From an uncultured Pelagibacteraceae bacterium (lineage in GTDB: Bacteria; Pseudomonadota; Alphaproteobacteria; Pelagibacterales; Pelagibacteraceae), in NCBI GenBank assembly GCA_902579105.1, contig CACHFM010000002.1:1-64000 (forward strand): a DNA stretch of 64,000 nt, in the 5' to 3' direction. Shown piece after piece: positions 1-8,208 of this stretch. Under the pieces are notes generated by a model that saw nothing but the letters and a program-made list of their open reading frames with translations, was not told the origin of the DNA and made no database searches. A program made the translations under genes and the position numbers. Within the stretch, counting starts at the first letter, position 1. Each line of letters starts with the position of its first letter.

Positions 1-1119
1 AGAAAAAAACTAAAATCATATAAAAAAGTTGAAGTTAAACAAAGTACTGTAGTTGAGAAAATTATAAATAATAAAAATGAAGTAAATATTTTTTTTAAAG
101 ATATTAATTCAAATAAAATATTTAAAATAAAATCAAAATATTTAGTTGGTTGTGATGGAGCAAATTCAACAACAAGATCACAAATGAAAACAAAAATGAA
201 TAATTTGGGTTTTACTCAAAAATGGGCAGTTGTAGATTTAATATTAAATAAAAATAAGAAAAATTTACCAGACAGAACTATTCAATATTCAAATCCTCAA
301 AGACCTGCTACGTATTGTAGAAATGTCGGTAAAAGAAGAAGATGGGAGTTTGCAATTAAAAAAACTGAAAATATAGAAACTATTCTTTCTGATAAATATA
401 TTTGGAATTTTTTAAAACCTTGGCTTAAAAAAAAAGAAGCTCAAATGGAAAGGAAAACAATATATACATTCCATTCAGCGTTAGCTAAAAATTGGAAAAA
501 AGGAAGGGTTTTTATAGCTGGAGATGCTGCTCATTTGATGCCACCATTTATGGGTCAAGGAATGTGTGCTGGTATCAGGGATGTTTCAAATCTTGCATGG
601 AAGATTTCACATTGTTTAAACAATAAACATGATGAAAAGCTTTTAAATACATACCAATCTGAAAGATTTTCAAACGTCAAAGAGTATATTGAAACCACAA
701 TGCGTATGGGAGAGTTTGTAAATGCAGTAGGAAAATCACCAATAACTAATAATATTTCTGCAGACAGCAAAGGCAAAAAAAGCATGAAATCTATAAAACC
801 TAAACTTGGACGTGGTTTAGGTAAACCAAAAGATAAATTTAGAGGAAAGATTTTTCCACAATTTAGAAATAATGGAAAAAATTTAGATATAAAATTTTCA
901 AAAAAACCAATGTTAGTTCTTTCAAATAAATTTAAACAATCATTATCAAAAAAAATCAACTTTTATAAAAATAAAAATAATAAAAAACTTTCAAAATATC
1001 TAGAAAATGCAAACTGTGAGGGTTTTATTATTCGACCTGATAGATTTATCTTAGCATCAATAAAAAACTTGAAAGATGTTAAATTAATAACAAAAAAAAA
1101 TTTAAAATTATTAATTTAA
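1..1119 (+). CDS. FAD-dependent aromatic-type monooxygenase (MhpA-like), 5' end outside window
   Basis: The frame is open from base 1, so the gene starts upstream of the window and the first Met visible at 184 is internal. Two class A flavin monooxygenase signatures are seen: an LVGCDGANSTTR segment (about residues 52-63 of the visible part) and a GDAAHLMPPFMGQG flavin-phosphate motif. This resembles the MhpA / 3-(3-hydroxyphenyl)propionate hydroxylase branch, which uses NAD(P)H, FAD and O2 to hydroxylate aromatic acids. The N-terminal GxGxxG FAD-binding fold is off the window. The C-terminal tail is Lys-rich and poorly conserved by eye. It converges on the next gene with a 9-base overlap. 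The family is well supported, the substrate is not. Confidence 0.85.
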   Translation, partial: RKKLKSYKKVEVKQSTVVEKIINNKNEVNIFFKDINSNKIFKIKSKYLVGCDGANSTTRSQMKTKMNNLGFTQKWAVVDLILNKNKKNLPDRTIQYSNPQRPATYCRNVGKRRRWEFAIKKTENIETILSDKYIWNFLKPWLKKKEAQMERKTIYTFHSALAKNWKKGRVFIAGDAAHLMPPFMGQGMCAGIRDVSNLAWKISHCLNNKHDEKLLNTYQSERFSNVKEYIETTMRMGEFVNAVGKSPITNNISADSKGKKSMKSIKPKLGRGLGKPKDKFRGKIFPQFRNNGKNLDIKFSKKPMLVLSNKFKQSLSKKINFYKNKNNKKLSKYLENANCEGFIIRPDRFILASIKNLKDVKLITKKNLKLLI

Positions 1120-1896
1120 ATTTAAAAGCTCTTTAACAGCCTTAACTTTTGTATGATTATTTGGTGCTATTTCACCATTTGGCATCAGCATTGAATTTTC
1201 AAATCCAACTCTAATTTTTCCACCTAAACTTACAGCTTTTTTTAAACAATCAACTTCTTCTTTGCCAAAAGCGCAAACAGCCCAATCGGCATTTAAATTA
1301 TTATTGTTTAGTTTATCTAAAAATAATGGAATTTTATTAGGATCGCTTACTTTTCCAGAGTAGTGACCAATTACAAATAAACACCATGTTCCATCTTTTG
1401 ATATTTTTCCTTTGTTGAGCACATCACAAAGTAAATCTAAATCCTTTGGCTCATAACATATATGTTGAATTTTCGTTCCACCTTGAGTTAGTGACTGGTA
1501 TAATTTTATATCCTCTTCAGTTGGATTTCTTGAAGGTATCATTTCTCTAATTCCGATAGAGATACCTGGGGGACTTACTTCATAAGCTAGTTTCCTCATT
1601 TCATTTGGAGAATATCTACCGACTGCTTCTGTAGTTACTTGCAAATGCATATTGGGAACACTTGACTGTAAATCGTTTAATGCTTTTAAACACATTTCTG
1701 AATTAAGTATATGATCACCTTTTTCATCTCTTAAATGAAAATGTATTCCTTCTGCTCCTTCATTAAAACATGATTTTGCAGTCTCTACTATTTCATTAAT
1801 AGTTACAGGGACTTCAACATGATCTTGTTTTTTTGGTCTTGCTCCATTGGGCGCTATCATTATTTTGGGCAATCTTTCTGGCTGATAAAAATTCAT
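1111..1896 (-). CDS. Beta-keto acid cleavage enzyme (BKACE, DUF849)
   Basis: A 261-residue protein starting with an IMIAPNGARP strand followed by VTINEIVETAKSC and a GIHFHLRDEKGDH segment. The paired His of HFH and the Arg-Asp that follow are typical of the zinc-dependent BKACE TIM barrel. Family members condense a beta-keto acid with acetyl-CoA to give acetoacetate plus a CoA ester; the founding member is the 3-keto-5-aminohexanoate cleavage enzyme of lysine fermentation. The substrate cannot be read from the sequence. It lies 44 bases downstream of umuC on the same strand and overlaps the monooxygenase gene tail to tail. Length is slightly shorter than many BKACEs (about 270-310). Confidence 0.85.
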   Translation of the reverse strand: MNFYQPERLPKIMIAPNGARPKKQDHVEVPVTINEIVETAKSCFNEGAEGIHFHLRDEKGDHILNSEMCLKALNDLQSSVPNMHLQVTTEAVGRYSPNEMRKLAYEVSPPGISIGIREMIPSRNPTEEDIKLYQSLTQGGTKIQHICYEPKDLDLLCDVLNKGKISKDGTWCLFVIGHYSGKVSDPNKIPLFLDKLNNNNLNADWAVCAFGKEEVDCLKKAVSLGGKIRVGFENSMLMPNGEIAPNNHTKVKAVKELLNLN

Positions 1897-1940
1897 AAAT
1901 TCATATTAGTTTATCATAATTATATTGCAAAAAATTTTAT

Positions 1941-3221
1941 TTAAACAACTCTAATGATTGGTAAGCTATAAAAATCAGCTGTATCTATCTTAGAAGAGTA
2001 TTCTTTTCTCATATTCCATTTTTTTTGAACCCCAGCACTTGCAACACTTAAAGTAGATCTCCCGTATCTATGATTAGTATTATCAATAGATCTCATTAAA
2101 CTGCTTATTTTCTCATCTTTTTTAGATGTAAATAAGTTTGTCTTATCACTAGCATTAGATAGTCCTGTTAGCATCACACCTGCTTTTTGATATCGATAAC
2201 CATTTTTGAAAATATTTTCTAAAATAGCAACTGCAGTTTTAACTGTTTCGATACTGTTGTTGGTTGCAATTGGAAAATCAATTGTTTTTGAATTTGAATA
2301 ATATCCAAAGTTTCTTTGAAATGGACTGGTTCTCACAAAAACAGTAATTGCCTTTGCAACTAAAGACTCTGATCTAATTTTTTCAGATGCATTTAAACAA
2401 TAGTTTGCAACTGCTTCTTTTAATTCTTGAAATTTTTCGATTCTTCTTCCAAATGATCTTGAGACAACACAACTTTTTCTTTTTGTAGTAGTTTTTTCTA
2501 AATTAATACAAGAAATACCTCTAAGCTCCATTGCAGTTCTTGAGCTTAAAACATTTGATGATTTTTTTATCCAGGTATTAGATTTATTTTTTAATTGCTT
2601 GGCATTATAAATTCCATGCTTTTGATAAAACTTTGTTAACTGTCTTCCAACACCCCATACATCATTAATTTCAACTTTTTCTAAAATAGGATCTAAGTTT
2701 TCTATCCCAATTAAACTTGTAATACCCGATTGTTTTTTCTTTGCGATGTGATTTGCAACTTTACTTAAAGTTTTTGTTTTTGCTATTCCAATACTAGTTG
2801 GAATACCTGTCCATTGTAAAACTGTTTCTCTAATTTCTTTTCCAATTTTTTCTACTTCTATATCCGGAAAATTTGATAAATCTAAAAATGCTTCATCAAT
2901 AGAATAAATCTCTATATCTGAATTAAATCTTTTTAATGTACGCATCACTCTTCTAGATAAATCTCCATATAAAGAATAATTAGATGAAAACACTTCAACT
3001 TTATTTTTAATGATTATATCTTTTGCTTTAAAATAAGGTTCACCCATTTTTATTCCTAAAGCTTTTGCTTCGTTAGATCTTGAGACAATACATCCATCAT
3101 TATTGGATAAAACTACAACAGGTTTTTTTCTTATTTTAGGATTGAATAATCTTTCACAAGAAACATAAAATGAATTACAATCAACTAGTGCTATTTTTTT
3201 AGTACGTAGAATGGATGACAT
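1941..3221 (-). CDS. umuC: DNA polymerase V catalytic subunit UmuC (Y-family)
   Basis: A 426-residue Y-family polymerase, close to the 422 residues of E. coli UmuC. The palm acidic residues are visible as [13 protein letters not shown] (Asp14) and [10 protein letters not shown] (Asp109, Glu110). The [20 protein letters not shown] segment and the GVGRQL helix-hairpin follow, then the little-finger and UmuC C-terminal region. A DKTNLF stretch near residue 360 could bind the beta clamp. It performs error-prone translesion synthesis with UmuD'2 and RecA. Its start overlaps the umuD stop by 23 bases, indicating one transcript from the SOS promoter at 3595-3641. Confidence 0.95.
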   Translation of the reverse strand: MSSILRTKKIALVDCNSFYVSCERLFNPKIRKKPVVVLSNNDGCIVSRSNEAKALGIKMGEPYFKAKDIIIKNKVEVFSSNYSLYGDLSRRVMRTLKRFNSDIEIYSIDEAFLDLSNFPDIEVEKIGKEIRETVLQWTGIPTSIGIAKTKTLSKVANHIAKKKQSGITSLIGIENLDPILEKVEINDVWGVGRQLTKFYQKHGIYNAKQLKNKSNTWIKKSSNVLSSRTAMELRGISCINLEKTTTKRKSCVVSRSFGRRIEKFQELKEAVANYCLNASEKIRSESLVAKAITVFVRTSPFQRNFGYYSNSKTIDFPIATNNSIETVKTAVAILENIFKNGYRYQKAGVMLTGLSNASDKTNLFTSKKDEKISSLMRSIDNTNHRYGRSTLSVASAGVQKKWNMRKEYSSKIDTADFYSLPIIRVV

Positions 3222-3594
3222 AAGTTACAACTCCCCAAATAAAAACATCTTGCTCTTCATTAATTAAAATTTTGTCAGAAAACTCTTTAGATCCTGATGT
3301 TAAAAATTTTTTATCTCTTTCTTGAATTAAAGTTTTAACTACAAGTTCGTCATGAACATTTGCAATTACTGTTGAAAAATTTTTTGGTTTTAAACTTTTA
3401 TCGACAACCAATAAATCTCCATCATTGATCCCAACATCTACCATTGATTTTCCCTGTACTCTGATAATGAAAGTAGCTGGAACATTTCTTATCAAATGCA
3501 TGTTAAGATCAATGTCTTCTTCAATATAATCAGTGGCAGGAGACGGGAAACCAGCACCAGCTTTATGTAGATAATAAGGTATAGTTAGTTTCAT
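3199..3594 (-). CDS. umuD: UmuD self-cleaving subunit of polymerase V
   Basis: S24/LexA-type autoprotease, 131 residues from the start chosen here. The cleavage site is Ala14-Gly15 in [10 protein letters not shown], the nucleophile is Ser50 in GKSMVD, and the general base is Lys87 in DELVVKTL. The spacing (36 and 37 residues) equals that of E. coli UmuD (24/25, Ser60, Lys97). An upstream in-frame ATG at 3622-3624 would add ten residues, but it lies between the -35 and -10 elements of the promoter and its extra codons would translate the SOS operator, so 3594 is preferred. The product is cleaved on RecA filaments to UmuD' and then activates UmuC. Confidence 0.93.
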   Translation of the reverse strand: MKLTIPYYLHKAGAGFPSPATDYIEEDIDLNMHLIRNVPATFIIRVQGKSMVDVGINDGDLLVVDKSLKPKNFSTVIANVHDELVVKTLIQERDKKFLTSGSKEFSDKILINEEQDVFIWGVVTYVIHSTY

Positions 3595-3641
3595 GTTCTT
3601 GTTTTGTTCTAATTTATAGCCCATTTATATAATGCACGCAA
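3595..3641 (-). promoter_or_regulatory. umuDC SOS promoter with canonical alphaproteobacterial LexA box
   Basis: On the minus strand a -35 TTGCGT (3641-3636), a 17-base spacer and a -10 TATAAA (3618-3613) are followed two bases later by AGAACAAAACAAGAAC (3610-3595). The plus-strand reading GTTCTTGTTTTGTTC at 3595-3609 matches the published alphaproteobacterial SOS box GTTC-N7-GTTC exactly. The box ends directly at the ATG chosen for umuD, so LexA would cover the transcription start and the leader would be only about 15 bases. Confidence 0.85.
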
Positions 3642-3654
3642 GAGGTTGTATTTT

Positions 3655-3693
3655 GAGTCCGTAATTGAATCAAAAGTGAATCAAAAGGTGAAC
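3655..3693. repeat. Helically phased GA(A/G)TC/GAAC direct repeats upstream of umuDC
   Basis: GAGTC at 3655, GAATC at 3667, GAATC at 3678 and GAACA at 3690 recur at 12, 11 and 12 bases in the same orientation, with TGAATCAAAAG repeated exactly in the middle. They lie just upstream of the umuD -35 element and within the 165-base gap to the divergent GFA gene. They could be degenerate SOS half-sites or another regulator's site; function unknown. Confidence 0.5.
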
Positions 3694-3759
3694 ATTAAAA
3701 CCACATTTTGTGCTCTTGTGGATAACTTCAACCAAAGATAGTTTAATTTAATATTTAAA

Positions 3760-4242
3760 ATGAAAAATACTCAATCATTAAAAGGTGGATGCATATGTGG
3801 ACAGGTAAAATATCAGATCACAGACAAACCTTTGTTCACCCAAGCTTGTCACTGCAAAGATTGTAAAGTGATAACAGGGTCTTCATACGTTGTAAATACA
3901 AGTGTTTTAGAAAATACTTTAATGGTTGAAGGTGAAATTTCGTCAACTAAACTTACAGCAGGAAGTGGTGCAGCATCCAGAGCCTTTTTCTGCACTAAAT
4001 GTGGAACCTATGTCTATACTGATTACGACTCAGCAGTAGGTAGACTAACGGTTAGAACAAAAACTTTAGAGGATCCAGATAAGTTTCCACCTCAAGCACA
4101 TATCTTTGTAAAAGATAAAGATCCATGGTTAAATTTATCAGAAGATGTTAATTGTTTTGAAGAAATGTATGATGCAAAAACAACATGGCCAGAAGAAAGT
4201 CTTAAAAGATATAGTGAATATTTGAAAAATCGGCCAAAATAA
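3760..4242 (+). CDS. GFA/CENP-V domain protein
   Basis: A 160-residue zinc-binding protein of the glutathione-dependent formaldehyde-activating (GFA) fold. The metal-binding cysteines are seen as GGCICGQVKY at residues 9-18, CHCKDCK near 30-36 and FFCTKCGTYVYT near 85-96. Family members are annotated as S-hydroxymethylglutathione synthases, but many have no shown activity, so the reaction is not assigned. It is transcribed away from umuDC and heads a run with a second GFA protein, a P-loop kinase and a TolC-like protein. Full length for the family. Confidence 0.85.
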   Translation: MKNTQSLKGGCICGQVKYQITDKPLFTQACHCKDCKVITGSSYVVNTSVLENTLMVEGEISSTKLTAGSGAASRAFFCTKCGTYVYTDYDSAVGRLTVRTKTLEDPDKFPPQAHIFVKDKDPWLNLSEDVNCFEEMYDAKTTWPEESLKRYSEYLKNRPK

Positions 4243-4265
4243 AAAATTTAAAGGAGGCAAAAATA

Positions 4266-4634
4266 ATGAATAAATTGACATGTCACTGTGGTGGAATTGA
4301 AGCAGAAGTTAATGTTCCTGAAAATGGGTTTGAAAAAGTTATGCGCTGTAATTGTTCTATATGTAAAAGAAAAGGATATATTATAGGAGTAGTTCAACCA
4401 GATGATTTTAAATTTATTAAAGGTGAGGAGCTTTTAACGCTTTATCAATTTTATACAAAAACTGCTAAACATTATTTTTGTAAAGTTTGTGGTATTCATA
4501 CTCATAACAGACCAAGAAGTAATCCAAAAATATACGGTGTAAATATTGCTTGTGTTGAAGGTATTAAACCATTTGAGATAGAAAATGTTCCAGTTAATGA
4601 TGGTGAGAACCATGCATTAGACCAAAAAAAATAA
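4266..4634 (+). CDS. Short GFA/CENP-V domain protein
   Basis: A 122-residue GFA-fold protein, distinct from its neighbour. Cysteines lie in LTCHCGGIEAEV (residues 4-15), MRCNCSICKRKG (about 26-37) and FCKVCGIHTHNR (about 77-88), the standard three-cluster zinc pattern. It is preceded by AAGGAGG at 4252-4258, one of the few strong Shine-Dalgarno sequences here, which suggests high translation. The gap to the upstream GFA gene is 23 bases, so co-transcription is likely. The reaction is unknown; formaldehyde-glutathione chemistry is only a family-level guess. Confidence 0.85.
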   Translation: MNKLTCHCGGIEAEVNVPENGFEKVMRCNCSICKRKGYIIGVVQPDDFKFIKGEELLTLYQFYTKTAKHYFCKVCGIHTHNRPRSNPKIYGVNIACVEGIKPFEIENVPVNDGENHALDQKK

Positions 4635-4639
4635 TTTTC

Positions 4640-5575
4640 ATGCAACAAGTAAGTATCTGTTTTAATAAAGTAAAGAAGGACTGTTTAAGGTTTATAAAAT
4701 CCCAAGAAACATCAACTGAGAAATTTAAAGGAAAGGAAAAGATGCTTAAGTCTTTTTTAATTCCAATATGTTTTTGGGTTGCAAATAAGACAAAAATTAA
4801 AAAACCTTATTTTGTTGGTTTAGCTGGTGGACAAGGAACAGGAAAGACAACTATAAGTTCAATTATTAAAATAATACTAGAAAAGTATTTCAAATTAAAA
4901 GTATTTAAAATTTCTATTGATGATTTTTACAAAACTAGAAAAGAACGATTAAACTTGTCAAAAAGAATTCATCCAATGCTTATGACAAGAGGTGTTCCAG
5001 GAACACATGATATAGATATGATGCTTAATTTTTTTAAAAAGGCAAAAAGTAAAAATTTTAAAAAAATGAAATTACCAAACTTTAATAAAGCAGCTGATGA
5101 CAGATTTATTAAAAAGCATTGGTATAGAATTGATCAAAAGCCAGATGTTATTATTTTTGAAGGATGGTGCGTAGGAGCTAAAGCAGAATTAGTCAAAACT
5201 CTTAAAAAATCAATTAATTCAATGGAAAAGATTAATGATAAAAAACTTATTTGGAGAAAATATGTTAATCAGCAATTAAGAACTAAGTATAAGGACTTGT
5301 ATTCTCAATTGAATTGTATGGTTTATTTAAAAGCAAAAAACTTTAATATGCTTCAAAAATGGAGATTAAAACAAGAACATAAACTTTGGCTTAAAACAAA
5401 AAAATCATCTAGCCATAAGATTAAGATAATGAGCAAAGGAGACGTATTAAATTTTATGCAAACATATCAAAGAATTACAGAAAATATGTTTAAAAAGATG
5501 CCTAAATATGCATCTATCGTTTTAAATTTAAATAATAACCATCAAATCAAAAATGCTATATATAAAAAAAAATGA
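4640..5575 (+). CDS. D-glycerate 3-kinase-like P-loop kinase
   Basis: A 311-residue P-loop protein with Walker A GGQGTGKTT near residues 63-71, a KISIDDFYKTRKER segment, RGVPGTHDID and an IIFEGWCVGA strand. This order is that of plant-type glycerate kinase (GLYK) and the related YggC/Tda10 proteins. The family phosphorylates D-glycerate to 3-phosphoglycerate, linking glycine/serine or photorespiratory-type carbon to glycolysis. About 60 residues precede the P-loop, as in GLYK. The start is 5 bases after the GFA gene and the end overlaps the TolC-like gene by ATGA, so it is probably in one operon. Specificity is not proven. Confidence 0.75.
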   Translation: MQQVSICFNKVKKDCLRFIKSQETSTEKFKGKEKMLKSFLIPICFWVANKTKIKKPYFVGLAGGQGTGKTTISSIIKIILEKYFKLKVFKISIDDFYKTRKERLNLSKRIHPMLMTRGVPGTHDIDMMLNFFKKAKSKNFKKMKLPNFNKAADDRFIKKHWYRIDQKPDVIIFEGWCVGAKAELVKTLKKSINSMEKINDKKLIWRKYVNQQLRTKYKDLYSQLNCMVYLKAKNFNMLQKWRLKQEHKLWLKTKKSSSHKIKIMSKGDVLNFMQTYQRITENMFKKMPKYASIVLNLNNNHQIKNAIYKKK

Positions 5576-6864
5576 AAAAATTTTTTATACTTATTAGTTT
5601 AATATTATTTAATTTTAGTAATGCATTAGCAGTTACTTTATATGATGCTTTAAATCAAACTTATCGAAATAATATTCAATTAAATGCCGAAAGAGAAAAT
5701 ATAAAAATTTCTGAGGAAGACATAAATATTTCAAAGGCTGATTATAAACCATCAATAACTTTAAGTGGATCAAAAAGCTTAGAAGAAACAAATAAACTTA
5801 CAAATCAAAGTGGTGGAGATGCAACAGCTAGCGATGTAAATCCACTGACAACTTCCATAAAGCTTGAGCAAACACTTTTAGATTATGGAAGAGATTTAAC
5901 TTATGAAAAAAATATAGTAGGACTAGACTTAGCAAAAGCAAAATTGATTAAAAAAGAACAAGATATTCTTCATAAAGCTATAGAAGTTTATACTAATTTA
6001 ATATTAGCGAGAGAAAATTTAAATATAAATTCGAAAAATTTAAATCTATTAATTAGACAAGTTGAAAATGATAAAATTAGACGAGACCGTGGACAAATTA
6101 CAAATACTGATTTAGCTCAGTCTGAATCATCTCTTGCTGGTGCCCAAGCTCAATTTGCTAAATCTAAAAGTGATTTATTAATTAACAAACTTTATTATGA
6201 AAATGTTATTGGTAAAATTGAAGATCCAAACTTACTTCAAAAGAATTCGGATGCAATTGTAAATATTCCAAAAACTTTAACTGAAGCAATAAATCTTTCA
6301 AAACAAAATAATCCTGATATTAAAATTGCTAAATTAGATTTAGCACAATCAGAAAAAGATTTAGCTATCTCAGAGTCTGATTTAAAACCAACAGCATCTG
6401 TTTCTATAGAAAGATCTTATTCTGATGATTTTAGTGCAACATATGATCGAAAAGAAAAAGATACATTAAAAGCTACACTTAACTGGCCTTTTTATTCTGG
6501 TGGAAAAAAACAATATACAATTAATAAAAATTCAAATTTAACAAATAGAAAAAGATTATTATTAGATGATGTTGTTAGAACCAATGAAACTAATGTATCT
6601 AGTTCATGGTCAAGTTTACAGTCTTCTAAAAGTTTTTTGAATTCTGTGAAAATTCAAGTAAGGGCTGCAAAAATTGCTAATGAAGGAATTGCTGCAGAAT
6701 ACGAAAGAGGATCAAGAACAACTCTAGATGTTATTCAATCTAATTCTTTATTGCTTTCAGCTCAATTATCTTTGGTTAACTCTGAAAGAAACTATCTTTT
6801 AGCTCAATATAATTTGTTAAAAGCAGTAGGGCTTTTGAATAGCCAATATCTAAAACTTAAGTAA
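5572..6864 (+). CDS. TolC-family outer membrane efflux protein
   Basis: A 430-residue protein with a signal peptide (MKKFFILISLILFNFSNALA) and the duplicated TolC architecture: TLYDALNQTYRNNIQLNAERENI at the mature N-terminus, and a second half beginning TLTEAINLSKQNNPDIKIAK near residue 235. Long Gln/Asn/Ala-rich helices correspond to the periplasmic tunnel and the intervening segments to the outer membrane strands. It would form the exit duct for a type I secretion or RND/MFP pump, but no such partner gene is in this window. Its ATGA overlap with the kinase gene is translational rather than functional evidence. Confidence 0.9.
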   Translation: MKKFFILISLILFNFSNALAVTLYDALNQTYRNNIQLNAERENIKISEEDINISKADYKPSITLSGSKSLEETNKLTNQSGGDATASDVNPLTTSIKLEQTLLDYGRDLTYEKNIVGLDLAKAKLIKKEQDILHKAIEVYTNLILARENLNINSKNLNLLIRQVENDKIRRDRGQITNTDLAQSESSLAGAQAQFAKSKSDLLINKLYYENVIGKIEDPNLLQKNSDAIVNIPKTLTEAINLSKQNNPDIKIAKLDLAQSEKDLAISESDLKPTASVSIERSYSDDFSATYDRKEKDTLKATLNWPFYSGGKKQYTINKNSNLTNRKRLLLDDVVRTNETNVSSSWSSLQSSKSFLNSVKIQVRAAKIANEGIAAEYERGSRTTLDVIQSNSLLLSAQLSLVNSERNYLLAQYNLLKAVGLLNSQYLKLK

Positions 6865-6877
6865 TTATTTGATTTTT

Positions 6878-6922
6878 TTGAGTAATAAATAAATATATTG
6901 CTAATGAGAACAAAATGTGTAC
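6878..6922 (+). promoter_or_regulatory. recA promoter with probable SOS box
   Basis: TTGAGT (6878-6883), an 18-base spacer and TAATGA (6902-6907), with an extended -10 TG at 6899-6900, are directly followed by GAACAAAATGTGTAC (6908-6922). That is GAAC-N7-GTAC, one base off the GAAC-N7-GAAC alphaproteobacterial SOS box and sharing the A-rich spacer of the umuD box. It ends 50 bases before the recA start. Confidence 0.65.
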
Positions 6923-6972
6923 ATTTAAATTCATGATTCGAGATTTAAAAAAAATTAAAAAAGAGGCTAAAA

Positions 6973-8109
6973 ATGACGAAAAATAACCTAAAAGTAGTTA
7001 AATCTACTAAAGACCAAGAAACAGAAATCAAAGAGAAAAACAAAGCATTAGACGCAGCAATCAGTCAAATCACAGATAATTTTGGAAAAGGCTCAGTTAT
7101 GAAGCTTGGCGAAAAAAGAGCAATGGATATTGAGTCAATATCTACGGGTTCTTTAAGTTTGGATTTAGCTTTAGGAATAGGTGGATTACCAAAAGGAAGA
7201 ATTGTTGAAGTTTATGGACCAGAGTCTTCTGGAAAAACAACATTAGCACTGCAAGTAGTTGCTGAAGCTCAAAAGGCAGGTGGAATTTGTGCATTCGTAG
7301 ATGCCGAACATGCTTTAGATCCAGTTTATGCAAAAAAATTAGGAGTGAACACTGAAGAACTTTTAATTTCGCAACCAGATGCAGGTGAACAGGCATTAGA
7401 AATAGCAGATACGCTAGTAAAATCAGGCTCTATTTCAGTAATCGTAATTGACTCGGTTGCAGCATTAACTCCAAAAGCTGAAATTGAAGGTGAGATGGGC
7501 GACCATCATGTAGGTCTTCAATCAAGATTAATGAGTCAGGCTTTAAGAAAGTTAACTGGTTCAATTTCTAACACAAATACAATGATGATTTTCATTAACC
7601 AAATTAGAATGAAAATTGGAGTTATGTTTGGAAGTCCTGAAACAACATCAGGTGGAAATGCACTTAAATTTTATTCATCTGTAAGAATGGACATAAGAAG
7701 AATTGGTGCTATCAAAGATAAAGATGAAATCATAGGTAACTCTACAAGAGTGAAGGTAGTAAAAAATAAAGTTGCACCACCATTTAAAGTTGTTGAGTTT
7801 GATTTAATGTATGGAAAAGGAATTAGCAAAATGGGTGAACTAGTCGACCTAGGTGCTAAGGCTGATATTATTGAAAAATCAGGTGCATGGTATGCTTATA
7901 AAGGTGAGAAAATAGGACAAGGTAGAGAAAATGCCAAGATCTATTTAGCTCAAAACCCAAAAGTTGCTGCAGAAATTGAAATGGCAATTAGGGAAAAAGC
8001 TGGTGTGATTTCAAAAAAGATTGAAGGAAACCCACTTGATCCAGAAAAAATTGAAAAAGAGAAAAAGGTAGCAGAAAACGAAGAAGTTGCTCCCTCAAAA
8101 AAGAATTAA
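6973..8109 (+). CDS. recA: Recombinase RecA
   Basis: A 378-residue RecA with Walker [10 protein letters not shown] at 82-90, Walker [20 protein letters not shown], the loop-1/2 DNA-binding regions ([18 protein letters not shown] and [20 protein letters not shown]) and an acidic/basic C-tail. It polymerises on single-stranded DNA for recombinational repair and is the coprotease for LexA and UmuD, linking it to the umuDC operon upstream. The first 20 or so residues are a Lys-rich extension compared with E. coli. A terminator follows, so it is probably monocistronic. The purine-rich AAGAGG at 6960-6965 serves as ribosome binding site. Confidence 0.99.
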   Translation: MTKNNLKVVKSTKDQETEIKEKNKALDAAISQITDNFGKGSVMKLGEKRAMDIESISTGSLSLDLALGIGGLPKGRIVEVYGPESSGKTTLALQVVAEAQKAGGICAFVDAEHALDPVYAKKLGVNTEELLISQPDAGEQALEIADTLVKSGSISVIVIDSVAALTPKAEIEGEMGDHHVGLQSRLMSQALRKLTGSISNTNTMMIFINQIRMKIGVMFGSPETTSGGNALKFYSSVRMDIRRIGAIKDKDEIIGNSTRVKVVKNKVAPPFKVVEFDLMYGKGISKMGELVDLGAKADIIEKSGAWYAYKGEKIGQGRENAKIYLAQNPKVAAEIEMAIREKAGVISKKIEGNPLDPEKIEKEKKVAENEEVAPSKKN

Positions 8110-8131
8110 TTAATAAGTCATCTTTAATTAT

Positions 8132-8160
8132 AAAAGGCGCTTGATTTAAGCGCCTTTTTT
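8132..8160 (+). terminator. Rho-independent terminator of recA
   Basis: AAGGCGCTT (8134-8142), loop GATTT, AAGCGCCTT (8148-8156), flanked by A's on the left and a T run to 8160. It is a perfect 9-base stem extendable by A-T pairs. The A/T flanks on both sides would also permit weak function in reverse. Confidence 0.92.
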
Positions 8161-8208
8161 CTCGCACTGTTATCTAGACATAAAATAAAAAAGCTGTATT
8201 TTAAAAAT

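Noticed and set aside
3595-3624. Ten-residue N-terminal extension of UmuD from ATG at 3624
   Set aside because: The codons lie across the promoter -10 element and the SOS box; the start at 3594 gives UmuD spacing equal to E. coli.
7142-7396. 84-residue ORF antisense to recA
   Set aside because: Leu/His/Phe-rich translation typical of the reverse strand of an AT-rich coding gene; no ribosome binding site or known motif. The same holds for the other antisense ORFs within alaS, gcvP, fdsA and guaB.
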